A DNA stretch of 11,273 nucleotides from Dinochytrium kinnereticum (taxonomy: Eukaryota > Chytridiomycota > Chytridiomycetes > Chytridiales > Chytridiaceae), in contig JADGJT010000007.1 of assembly GCA_027604005.1 (NCBI GenBank), forward strand, positions 137,238-148,510, written 5' to 3'. How positions within the stretch are numbered: the stretch's first letter is position 1; each line of letters opens with the position of its first letter. The notes under the pieces were generated by a model. It was not told the origin of the DNA. It ran no database searches and saw only the letters and a program-made list of their open reading frames with translations. Of this stretch, positions 1 through 8,271 are shown piece by piece. The position numbers were made by a program, and so were the translations under genes.

Positions 1-543
1 TTTGTGGTTTTGTGGTTTGGTGTTGGATTGCGGGGGAAGGGGGGGGGGGGGTTGTTGTTGTTGTGGTTTGTTTTTTTTTTTGTTTTGAAACCGGGGTTGG
101 ATTTCTTTGTTTCATTTCGGGTATAGATGCTGCCTATTTGATATTATATTTTTTTTTCCCTTGTCTTTGGTCTCTCTTCTGGGTGCTAAGGTTTTTTTTT
201 TTTCTTTTTGTCTTCTTTCTTGTTGGTTATGTCTGTTGGTTTGTGTTGTTTTCAATCTTTCCGTCTCTCTTCTCTCCTCTCTCTTTTTTTTTCTCTGTGC
301 GTGTGTGTTATGCTATTAAAGAGGTTTGGGGCGGGTCCCTTGAACCATTTCTTTTCTTTGCATCGTTCTTCCGTTTCAGTTCCATCCAACCGCGGTATTG
401 CATGTTCTATATCTCCATATCAAACGCGTCTCTTTAGTCACTCTCATTTCGGTTCTTTTTCTTGTTTGTTCTTTGGTGTACACACGTGCATGGCAATCAA
501 TCTGAGACCACAGGCATGAGGGTGGACCATGTCTTTAGCTGCT
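1..543. other. T/G-rich spacer, no gene seen
   Basis: The + strand is dominated by T and G, with long T runs, GTT repeats and a G13 run at 39-51. Open frames here begin at non-ATG codons (for example GTG at 12) and translate to monotonous Phe/Leu/Val/Cys strings, as expected from T-rich DNA. The strand bias resembles the DNA just after gene 1 (6404 onward), so this may be the 3' flank or intron of a gene lying left of the window. That is inference only. Confidence 0.6.
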
Positions 544-860
544 ATGCGTTGAGTGAAAGCGTGGTGAAAAAGAAGCAAGAAGCAAGCAAGAAAGAAAGAG
601 TTAAAGCTGCGGAAAAAAAGATGAAAGAAAGAAACAAAGATACAGGAAACACCAAAAAGTAAAAAATAAACTTGGAAGACGGTTGGTGGGATCGTCCGCA
701 ATGCGTTGAGTTAAAGCGGGGAAGAAAGGAAGAAAAAAAAAAAAAAAGAAGCAAGAAAGAAAGATAGCCGGCTATAAATAAGAAAGAAACAGAAACAGGA
801 AACACCAAAAGGTAAACAAAATAACACTTGAAAGACGGTGGGTGGATGGGATCGTACGGC
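544..860. repeat. Imperfect tandem duplication, two copies of about 157-160 bp
   Basis: Copy 1 runs about 544-700 and copy 2 about 701-860. Both begin ATGCGTTGAGT followed by an AAAGCG-like block and continue through a purine-rich stretch. Both contain ACAGGAAACACCAAAA (642-657 and 795-810), then a GAAGACGGT/GAAAGACGGT block with GGTGG, and end at GGGATCGT (688-695 and 848-855). The copies differ by small indels, mostly in A runs and GAAA repeats. No convincing protein is encoded on either strand. Confidence 0.75.
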
Positions 861-1200
861 CCTTTTAACAGTATCATGTCGTTGTCAGAGGCTTTTGTTG
901 AGCTGGCGGAGGAGGAGGTTGAGGTGAAGCCAAAGTTGGGGAGGGAGTTGGGGGAAGGGGTGAGGGGGGGGGGGGGTGGATATCGTTTTCTCCAGAGTGT
1001 CCGCGCGCGAGGTTGGCGAATGGGGGAGGGATAAGGTGTGTAAAAGCTGGTTTGTTTGTTTTTTTTTGTACCCCAAGCTGATCCTTTTTGTGTTGGAACC
1101 AAAAATCCCCCAAAATGTTTTTCCCTACTGGTTTTTTTTCGTGGTTGTTTTTTTTTTTTCTACGCTACAGTGGGGGGGGGGTGGTTTCCTTTTTTGAAGG
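861..1200. other. G-rich then T-rich spacer
   Basis: This stretch runs from a G-rich block, with G13 at 964-976 and purine-rich GGAGG/GGGAGG text, into T-rich DNA with T runs and a G10 run at 1172-1181. A short ATG frame exists at 876-1034 (+) but has no recognisable domain. On the opposite strand the same DNA is C-rich, so a minus-strand leader cannot be excluded. I see no supported gene. Confidence 0.5.
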
Positions 1201-2353
1201 AGTGAATATTGGGCTTGTCTATGATGATGCCTAGAATGGTGAGGTGTGTGTCCCACCTCGTTGGAGGTCATCTTGAATCTGTTAGTACAAGGCTTCATGA
1301 CCTTGTTACTTACACCCCTCGAACGATGAGAGGTTTTTGCGTCACGTATCAAGATCATCCTTCTTCATCTTGGATGTGGAGATGAGAGATGAGACCTCAC
1401 CTGATTGCTTTGACGGACTTTGTGAACCAAGGTGGGTGTTTTAGGTGGTGCTTCACTTGTTGTGGGCCCACAGCCAGCCAGCTGTCCAACTTTTTGTGAT
1501 CAGTTCAGAGAGAGGGCTTTGGTTGGAATGATGCTGAATGGGAAATGGTGTTGCTCAGATCGTGACTGCCCCCCCCCCCTTTTTTTTTTGAAGAAGAAGA
1601 AGAAGAAGAAGAAGACTGTCGCGAATATGCGGCATGAAGGCTTGGATGCCAAAGATGGAAGAAAATGTATTGGGTGGACTAAATATTACACCAAATATAG
1701 ATAAAGTACATGCGTGTATAAAGAATGCGGATCAGTGGAGAGACTGAGTCTGTGGCAGATCAGTAGGAGAGTCACTGATGAGTATGAGGTATCAGTGAGA
1801 CCTCATGGCTAGGCCAAAGGGCTAGACGTGAGGTGGAGGCAAGATCTCAAAGATCCTTGCGGGCTGAAGGAGGTCTGAGGTGTGGGAGACACCAAGACGA
1901 CTTTTGTCTGGAGGTGATGAGAGGTTTGGACTTGTGAGGTGTAGAACAAAGTACCCTTGACCAGCATGGAGGCTGGAACGTCGGTGGACGGCTTGGGAAC
2001 CATACTCAGGGTAGATCTCTATAACTATAGATGACTAGTTGATAATTAAGATCCTGTTTATTATGTTTGTTGTGGGTCGGCAATGTGCCTTAAATCCTGA
2101 CAAAGACTTGTGGCATGATGCGACCAATGAAGGAGCTTTTGTGGATCAAAGTGCCTGCCTGACATTTGAACATTATTGTCACATTTTTTTTGGTTTTGTT
2201 GCTGTATGTACAGTTAGAGATGTTGGTGTATGTGAATATTGTTTTTTATGGAGCATTGGGAAAAGGTTTTGGGTAGAAGGCATTGGTTCCCCTCACCTGC
2301 AAGTCGAGTTACTTGGAATTAGTTATTGTTTACGACGATGACCAATATTCACT
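1201..2353. repeat. 12-bp inverted repeat pair bounding a 1.15-kb block, possibly a decayed element
   Basis: AGTGAATATTGG at 1201-1212 is matched by its exact reverse complement CCAATATTCACT at 2342-2353. The match does not extend clearly either way, and no target-site duplication is obvious. The enclosed DNA is less simple and more balanced in base composition than its flanks. Exceptions are a C11-T10 tract at 1569-1589 and a (GAA)n run at 1590-1615. GATGAGAGGTTT occurs twice inside (about 1324 and 1916). A frame from the ATG at 2063 to 2341 (+) would give 92 residues rich in Cys and aromatics, which I do not recognise. A degraded DNA transposon is one reading and chance is another. Confidence 0.3.
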
Positions 2354-2550
2354 TGCTGCATGGATATTATTATCAACCACCATTATCATTATTGTTGCAT
2401 GAATATCACAACCACCATTATCATTCATTGTTCAATTATCATAATTGCTGCATGACTAATAATATCTCAACCACAAATATCATTGTTATTCAGTTGTTAT
2501 TGTTGCATGAATATCACAATATCATTCATTATCCAATTATCATAATTGCT
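2354..2550. repeat. Degenerate four-unit minisatellite
   Basis: Four units each open with TGYTGCATGR, at 2354, 2393, 2446 and 2501, spaced 39, 53 and 55 bases apart. Units 2 and 4 are closest. Both read TGTTGCATGAATATCACAA and end in CAATTATCATAATTGCT, but unit 4 lacks about 7 bases of the CCACCATT segment. This gives a higher-order period of 108 bases. The DNA is AT-rich and has no plausible coding role. Confidence 0.7.
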
Positions 2551-3526
2551 TGAATATTTAAAAGATGTAACATCTCATTAAAAAAAAGTGTTGTTTATGC
2601 AGGGGTTCTAACAGGGGCAACACGCAACGCACCTGAGCCCAACAACACCCATGTGTGACACACGTGCTAACTGCACAAGGTATAAACCCTTCTGCTCGGT
2701 TCACCCGAGTTGAGCGGCGTCTCAGGTGTCTTTGTGATACACGCGTGCATGGCACATGGTCACACACAGCGGTTTGACAACTGTTCGGGTTTCGGTTTGG
2801 TGATGAAAGTCTTCACATGTTCCATCCATTCATGACATCATTGAGATGGGGGGGGCAACGCCTTAACCAAACAAAGAACCACGATGGCTTTCTCTTTTTT
2901 TTTTTTGTTTCTTTCTGGGGAAGGTGGAGGGGTGTTTGTTTATCCCTTGTTGGTGTTTTTGGGGGATTTTGGTTGTTTTGGATGATGCGATGAGCTGTGA
3001 TTGTCATGTTGGGAATCACCTCATTTCATTTGTTGCTTGCCTAGTATAACGTTCATGCACACACCATCTGCGTGGGTGGGAGGACCTTTTTTTTGCATGC
3101 TGAAGGTAGGGTGAAGGCGGGCAGCACTTCTGCGGGGAGGGGAGGGTGCGGGGGAGCAGTGGTGCCTGCTTGTATGCATACAATGGAGACGGTTGATAAT
3201 TTACGGTGGGGGTGGCGTTGTTGTTTTTTTTCTTTCGAAGTTGGAGGGGAGCTGATATGCAGCAGCGGCAGCAGCAGCAGGTGAGAAATTATTTTAAACA
3301 AAAAATCACGTTTCATGGATTTGGACCCGCGGGAGCAGAGCACTTTGTGGTGGTAGAATGGGACGGATAAGGCAATGAGGCTGCTTGACCCACCGGAACT
3401 GGTTCTTCCCTGTGCAGGTTTATTGGTATTGTTATTGGTTCTCTTTGATTGATTGGGTAAACAAGTGGGGTTGGAACTTGGATTTTGCAGGTGTTTCCAT
3501 GTATATCCGGATGTATTAGTTATTGC
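2551..3526. other. Spacer without a supported gene
   Basis: Mixed-composition DNA. It includes GTG/CAC-rich text around 2640-2770 (CACGTG at 2661-2666), G/T-rich DNA from 2840 to 3000, a G-rich patch at 3070-3160, and a short CAGCAGCGGCAGCAGCAGCAG tract near 3259-3280. Open frames here begin at non-ATG codons or are low complexity. I found no tRNA, conserved motif or intron-bearing gene model. Confidence 0.5.
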
Positions 3527-3556
3527 TGATGATGATGATGATGATGATGATGATGA
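3527..3556. repeat. (GAT)n microsatellite
   Basis: About ten uninterrupted TGA/GAT units. A second (GAT)n run follows at 4016-4037. Confidence 0.95.
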
Positions 3557-3695
3557 CTGGAGGATGACTGGATGATTACGTCTCTCACATTCATCATATA
3601 AGATTTATTTAATGGTGGGTGGGTAATAAAGAATGTTGGCTGGGCTTGACAATAATAATTAATGAGCCTCAAACCTTCCTTCCTTCCGCTTGTCT

Positions 3696-3719
3696 TGTCT
3701 GTCTGTCTGTCTGTCTGTC
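3696..3719. repeat. (TGTC)6 microsatellite
   Basis: Six perfect TGTC units preceded by a CCTT-rich stretch. Confidence 0.95.
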
Positions 3720-3892
3720 CATCCCTTGGCTGTGTGTGTGTGACGCTGGTGCTGTTATCGGTGGTTATCGTGTGCTGCTGTGCGACCAAAGACCCGTGGG
3801 CTCAACCAAAGGCTAATCCTCAACCTCAATCGAACAAGCATCTAATTAATGAATATTTTTACTCAACAATGATAAGGAACAGACTGCGCACG

Positions 3893-3907
3893 CACACACA
3901 CACACAC
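3893..3907. repeat. (CA)7 microsatellite
   Basis: Short perfect CA dinucleotide run. Confidence 0.9.
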
Positions 3908-4015
3908 GGCGTATGACGACGACATCACACCACACCAACCAACCAACCACCCAGCAAGCGATTCCAAACCGATGGCATCCGCGATCGATGTTTAATTGAT
4001 GATTTGATTATAATG

Positions 4016-4037
4016 GATGATGATGATGATGATGATG
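4016..4037. repeat. (GAT)7 microsatellite
   Basis: Seven GAT units, the same motif as at 3527-3556. Confidence 0.95.
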
Positions 4038-4751
4038 TGTGATATCATCTTCACATGGAACCAAGCAGCCGGTCGTTAAACACCACCACCACACCCCACA
4101 AGCAGCACCAGCCAGCAAGCCCACAGCCATACTGCGCGTTTTTTTTTTTCTGGGTGGACGGGTGGAGATGAGGCGGGAAAATTGATTTCAATGGGTTGGA
4201 AGTGCCTTTGCGCCGTTTGTTTTTTTTTTTTTTTTTAGTTTTTTCTTTGGGCATGCGCATCCAGGTGTTGGTGTTGGCATCCTCCTCTCCTGTGAGATGC
4301 GGGTTTTGTTTTTATATCCCGTCACCATCATCATCACATTATTGTCGTTTTCGTAGGGTGGTGCATTCAGACAGAGGGTGAAATCAATGAAACTACTCTG
4401 TTCAAATGGTGGCGGCGGGGAGGGGCTCAACCTTCCTTTTTTTTTCTGAGGAGTTCGTCTCTCTCTCTCAAACTGTCTTTTTTTTTTCTTTTTTTGGGGA
4501 GGTGGAAGCCTCGTGCAGAGTGTGACACAATGTCACCCCATGGATATGGATGGATGTGATTGGAGCGGATGAAGCCCCAGCGTTGTGCAGGAAACGTGCT
4601 TGTGTTATATATTTGCTCATCATGATGATGGCATCATTAATTAATTAAGAAATAAATGAATGGATAAATATATTCAATGGGTAATTAATTATTAAGAGCA
4701 GTTTTGGTTGTTTTTTCACGTGCATGTGTGTAATGATAATAAAAAGTTGAA

Positions 4752-4792
<41 letters not shown>

Positions 4793-4814
4793 TAATAATA
4801 ATAATAATAATAAT
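4752..4814. repeat. (AAT)n microsatellite
   Basis: About 21 AAT units with a single A-to-G interruption near 4791. This is the longest trinucleotide repeat in the window and lies about 410-475 bases upstream of the gene 1 start codon. Confidence 0.95.
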
Positions 4815-5039
4815 TTCTTCTTCCTCTTTCCTTCCTTCCCTTCCTTCCTTCTTCCTCTTTCCCTTGAACCATTAATTATTTAATTATTAATTTATTTAAT
4901 TTCTTCTTCTTCTTCTTCTTCTTCTTCTTCTTCCTCCCTCCCTCCCTCACTTTCTTTCTTTGTTTCTTTTGTTTCTCTTCTCTTCGTTCTCTGTCTTTCT
5001 TTCTTATTCATTTATTTAATCATCGTCATCATCCTCATC
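4815..5039. repeat. Polypyrimidine and CTT/CCTT/CCCT repeat tract
   Basis: Nearly pure C/T on the + strand at 4815-4864 (TTCC, CTTC and CTCT units) and 4901-4950 ((CTT)n to 4933, then (CCCT)n to about 4949). It continues as TTTC/TCTC text to about 5000. The two main tracts are separated by an AT-rich TTAATTATTTAATT stretch. The region ends in CATCATC repeats. It lies immediately upstream of the gene 1 leader and could act as a nucleosome-excluding promoter tract, which is inference. Confidence 0.7.
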
Positions 5040-5227
5040 CATCATCATCCCATTGACTTAAATACTACCGCCAGCCCTTCCCTTCCCTTCCCTCTCCTCC
5101 TTTCCCCCTCTGCAAGCATACAGCCTCACGCCCTCACGCCCTCACACCTTCACCTTCACCTCACACCTCTAGACCTTCATCCACACTCCGACAACACTCC
5201 TTCACTCCTTCAACAACCAAGAAAAGA
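5040..5227 (+). promoter_or_regulatory. C-rich, G-poor leader and probable promoter of the bHLH gene
   Basis: A TATA-like TTAAATA sits at 5058-5064. From there to the start codon the + strand is very C-rich, nearly G-free and has no ATG, so no upstream ORF can start from AUG. Tandem CCTCACGC copies lie at 5124-5131 and 5132-5139, followed by CACCTT/CACCT repeats. The same doubled motif is present in the leader of gene 2. The transcription start cannot be placed from sequence alone. Confidence 0.5.
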
Positions 5228-6403
5228 ATGCGCTCGCCACCCTCCTCGCCCTCCCACCTCCCTGTCCCCACACCCTCAACATCATCATCATCAATGACCC
5301 CTCCAACCGTCATCGTCGCCTCACCACCCAGCGCTCCTTCTTACCACCACCAACTCCACCACCACCAGCAGCAGCCACACTTTTACCAGCGTCCTCCCTC
5401 CTCCGCTCCCTCCGCCGCCACCACCACCGTCATGGTGCCGCAGGGTCAACCCTTTTACATTGTCTCTCAGCCCGCCTCTGCTCCCCCTCCGCCCGGTGCC
5501 ACCCCCGTCGTCATGGCCTGGTCGGCTCCTCCTCCTCCTCCCTCCCACGTCCAGCAGCAGCAGCAGCACTACATTGCCGCTCCCCCACAACCACCAGCCG
5601 CTCTCCCCGTCACCTCCCCCCGCGCATCCACCTCCCCCAAGCCCTCTTCACCGACGACGGGCTCAACACCCCCTCGGTCGCGATCGGCGGCGGCCAAACC
5701 CACGCTCTCGGATCTTCAGGAGAAGGACGCGCTGCGCAGGGTCTCCCACTCGGCGATTGAGAGACGGAGGAGGGAGAAGATCAATGACAAGATCATGCAG
5801 TTGAGGTCGCTTGTGCCCTCCTGCGCCAATCAGTCGGGCCTTCACAAGCTTTCCATCCTTGAGAATGCCATTGAGCACATTGTTTACCTGCAGGGGCTGT
5901 TGGCAAAGCAGCAGCAGCAGCAGCAGCAGGGTGTTGCACCTCCCCCCCCTCCCGCCTCTCACCCCTTGTCATCATCGTCCATGGTCGGGCCCCCCCCTCC
6001 TCCCCCCTTTCACCACCACGCCCTTCACCACCTCCCACCGCAACCTCAACAAGTCTACTACCACACTCTTCCGTCCGTTGTCGCGCCCCACCCCCACCAC
6101 CAACCGCAGCCCGTCATCCCCGCCGCCCTTCCGTTGCACCCTGTGGCACCCAGATGCCCGTCCTCGGAGGATGAGGTCATCAAGGTTGAGGACGATGGCG
6201 CTCCTGGTCGCCTGCCGCCTTCCCCCACGACTGCGTCGGCTGGCGCGGAGATGTTGATGATGCTGGCGGCGGCGAGCTCGGGGGGGGCGAAGAAGGTGAT
6301 GGTGAGCCCTGCGCCTAGCCCTGAGCCTGTTGTCAAGGCTTTGTCGCCGACGATGGCGGTGATGGGGAGCTTGTCGATGAGGGTGGATAGTTTGTTGTGT
6401 TGA
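5228..6403 (+). CDS. bHLH transcription factor, class B (E-box binding), 391 aa
   Basis: A sequence-specific nuclear DNA-binding protein. The bHLH domain spans residues about 167-226. The basic region carries His174, Glu178 and Arg182 in the H-x3-E-x3-R pattern that, in this family, specifies CACGTG-type E-boxes. Helix 1 reads KINDKIMQLRSLVP and helix 2 KLSILENAIEHIVYLQGLL. The Arg at the third position argues against the SREBP subgroup (Tyr there); general similarity is to USF/TFE/Cbf1-type factors. No leucine zipper follows. Instead a Gln run (residues 228-234) abuts helix 2. The flanks are low complexity: Pro/Ser/Thr/His/Gln-rich before the domain, Pro/His-rich after it. A block of S/T-P sites lies at about 130-148. 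SSEDEVIKVEDD at 312-323 contains the SUMO consensus I-K-V-E with an acidic tail. The ATG at 5228 has A at -3 and no upstream ATG in the leader. No intron is needed. Base composition runs from C-rich at the 5' end to G-rich at the 3' end. The domain call is firm; target genes and orthologue are unknown. Confidence 0.92.
   Translation: MRSPPSSPSHLPVPTPSTSSSSMTPPTVIVASPPSAPSYHHQLHHHQQQPHFYQRPPSSAPSAATTTVMVPQGQPFYIVSQPASAPPPPGATPVVMAWSAPPPPPSHVQQQQQHYIAAPPQPPAALPVTSPRASTSPKPSSPTTGSTPPRSRSAAAKPTLSDLQEKDALRRVSHSAIERRRREKINDKIMQLRSLVPSCANQSGLHKLSILENAIEHIVYLQGLLAKQQQQQQQGVAPPPPPASHPLSSSSMVGPPPPPPFHHHALHHLPPQPQQVYYHTLPSVVAPHPHHQPQPVIPAALPLHPVAPRCPSSEDEVIKVEDDGAPGRLPPSPTTASAGAEMLMMLAAASSGGAKKVMVSPAPSPEPVVKALSPTMAVMGSLSMRVDSLLC
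5909..5929 (+). repeat. (CAG)7 coding repeat
   Basis: Seven pure CAG codons encode Gln228-234 directly after helix 2 of the bHLH domain. Purity suggests it may vary in length between strains. Confidence 0.95.
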
Positions 6404-6720
6404 TGTTTTGGTTATTTTTTTTATTTTTTATTTTTTGTTCTTTTTAATTATAGTTTTTCAGTCTCTTTGCATGTTCACCTTTTTTTTCTTTTTTTCTTTC
6501 TTTCTTTGATGTTGTTGTTGTTGTTGTTTTTGTTCTTTTGAGAAGATGCACTTTTTATTATTATTTTATTGTCGTTGTTTGCATTTTTTGCAGCAGGCAG
6601 TGATGAGTTGGTTTCATAGGGTGTGTGTTGTTAGAAGGGTGTGCGTTGAGCAGAGACATTTTATACATTTCTAGACAATTTGTAGCAGAGTAAAGAAATC
6701 ATATCCCATCCCATCCATTA
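6404..6720 (+). other. T-rich 3' flank / probable 3' UTR of the bHLH gene
   Basis: Immediately after the TGA the + strand becomes T-rich, with T8-T9 runs and a (GTT)n run near 6510-6528. Composition then relaxes from about 6600. No canonical AATAAA was found in this stretch, so the polyadenylation site cannot be placed. No open frame of note. Confidence 0.45.
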
Positions 6721-8247
6721 ATTATTATTGTTATTGTTATGCATTACTGATTAAACATTATTTGTTATCGTACTAAGATATCATTATCAACCATCAATCA
6801 TAAATAATATTAATAGTTATTAATTATTGTTATTTCTTTTTCAGCTATTATTATTATTTATTATTTATTATGTATTACATCAATTTCATTAATTATTATC
6901 AGCAAGTGCTGCTTGCTTGTCATCTTGACGCCATCTCATCGTCATCCTCATCTGGAACCAGAGAGTACAGGTTGGATAACAAATCATCATTTACCCGGTT
7001 GAGGAAGGTCCCTCCTCTTTTCTGCTTTTCTGCCTAGCTGCGTTCTGCGTAAGGTAGAAACTGGCGGTCTGTGAAAAGGGGGAGGAGGAAAGCCCGCGCT
7101 CAATATTCAATTTCAATTTCATTCAGTGTGTTGAGGAGGCATTCATGTGATCTGATTGGTGGATTGAGCTTGTGTGTGTGTGACAGGCACTCTTTGCACG
7201 CACATTGCACATGCAATGAAATGCAGCAGCGTGGAAGAACACGTGGGTGGAGGAAGGTGATGCATTCAGGAGCTGGTATTATTCTTAATAATAAACACTT
7301 ATCAATGATTATTCCAATGGATGATTGATGGCTGTCTGTCATGCATGAGGTTGAGAGGGTTGAGAGGGAGCGCCACAGCCAGCCGCCCTGCCCTGAGCTG
7401 TCTGTTTGGGATCTGAATTTGGAAGTAAATAATTAATAATTACAAACGGAAAAAAGGAATAAAAAAAGTGTGTAACTAAAGGCTGCATGTGAAGCAAGTG
7501 CAGGAAGGAGGATGACGACATAATCAACCTTTTTCTTTTGTTTTTTTTTTGGCCCTTCTTCCCCCTGCGTCTTTATTTCTGTCTCTGTTTCTGTCACATA
7601 CTGCTGCCTTCTCGCGTGCATGCGTGCATGTGTGCGTGTTTGAAATCCTTACTGTGCGGGATGGGCGTCTTCCCTCCGCTTTATTCTTCTTCTTCCTCTT
7701 CTTCTTCTTTGTTATTTAATCATTTATTAATTTTTCTTTTGTTTTTCTGTTTCTTTCACCTTCTCTTTCATTTCGGCATCTGCTTCTTCTTCATTCATTC
7801 ATTCATTCATTCGTTATTTGTGCCGGTGAGGCTTCTTTGCAGTGCAGCATTGAGAGGCTGGCGGAGATGGTTTGCAGTGCTTGCTCACCCAAGGCAGAGG
7901 GAGTGAGGAATGTGCGATAGATGGTTCAATTCATTAATTAATTAATTATTATTATTATTGTTCTTAATTGTTATTCATTTCAACTCTCAAATATTCCTAG
8001 TGTTATTTAACATATTCATCAATTAATTAATTATTACTACAATAATGTATGTAATGTACGTATCTATGATATGTATTTTTTGTTATTTGTTGATATTTAA
8101 AAGATATTTGGTGTGTTGTTGGAAAGAAGAACAACAAAAACTTCATTCACATGGGTGGGAGAGAAAACCTGTCGGTGGAAATTCATGTGTCACGTAAATT
8201 TTTTATTTTATTTTTTTTTTGAGAAGAAAAAAGAACATTTTCTCATC
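6721..8247. other. Intergenic spacer without a supported gene
   Basis: AT-rich blocks made of ATT/TTA units (6720-6900, 7420-7445, 7930-8100) alternate with mixed DNA (6900-7400) and T/C-rich DNA (7530-7800). An (ATTC)n microsatellite sits at 7791-7812. A CACGTG hexamer is at 7240-7245. The longer open frames start at GTG or TTG and have low-complexity Phe/Ser/Leu translations. No tRNA or other structured RNA was recognised. Confidence 0.55.
7791..7812. repeat. (ATTC)n microsatellite
   Basis: Five or so perfect TTCA/ATTC units inside a T/C-rich stretch. Confidence 0.9.
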
Positions 8248-8271
8248 GACTGACTGACTGACTGACTGACT
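8248..8271. repeat. (GACT)6 microsatellite
   Basis: Six perfect GACT units. The repeat marks the left edge of the C-rich leader of gene 2. Confidence 0.95.

Larger units (their letters stand above)
3557..4751. other. Microsatellite-rich spacer without a supported gene
   Basis: Apart from the simple repeats listed separately, this stretch holds T8-T16 runs (4140, 4220, 4440, 4480), CACCAC-rich DNA near 4080-4110 and AT-rich palindromic TTAATTAA-type DNA at 4635-4700. The open frames are short and either low complexity or lack an ATG. A CACGTG hexamer lies at 4717-4722, about 510 bases upstream of the gene 1 start. Confidence 0.5.

Noticed and set aside
12..437. Long + strand open frame of hydrophobic residues
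   Set aside because: Starts at GTG, not ATG, and its Phe/Leu/Cys content follows directly from T-rich DNA. No domain is visible.
876..1034. Short ATG frame beginning MSLSEAFVELAEEEVEVKPK
   Set aside because: The first 30 residues look protein-like, but the rest is Gly-rich from G runs. There is no splice context or recognisable domain.
542..1102. 186-codon open frame on the minus strand
   Set aside because: It begins at TTG, overlaps the tandem duplication and translates to Pro-rich then Phe/Ser/Leu-rich low-complexity sequence.
1432..1704. 90-codon + strand open frame with a Lys run
   Set aside because: Starts at GTG and the Lys run is just the (GAA)n microsatellite.
2685..2730. tRNA-like T-arm text (CTCGGTTCACCCGAG)
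   Set aside because: The stem has the wrong loop spacing for a T-arm, and no matching acceptor stem or anticodon arm can be placed upstream.
3053..3343. Overlapping open frames on both strands
   Set aside because: Both begin at GTG and neither shows a domain. The GCAGCAGCAG|GTGAGA donor-like site at 3270-3285 has no convincing partner exon.
7538..7906. 122-codon + strand open frame with Phe/Ser runs
   Set aside because: TTG start and T/C-rich low complexity including the (ATTC)n microsatellite.
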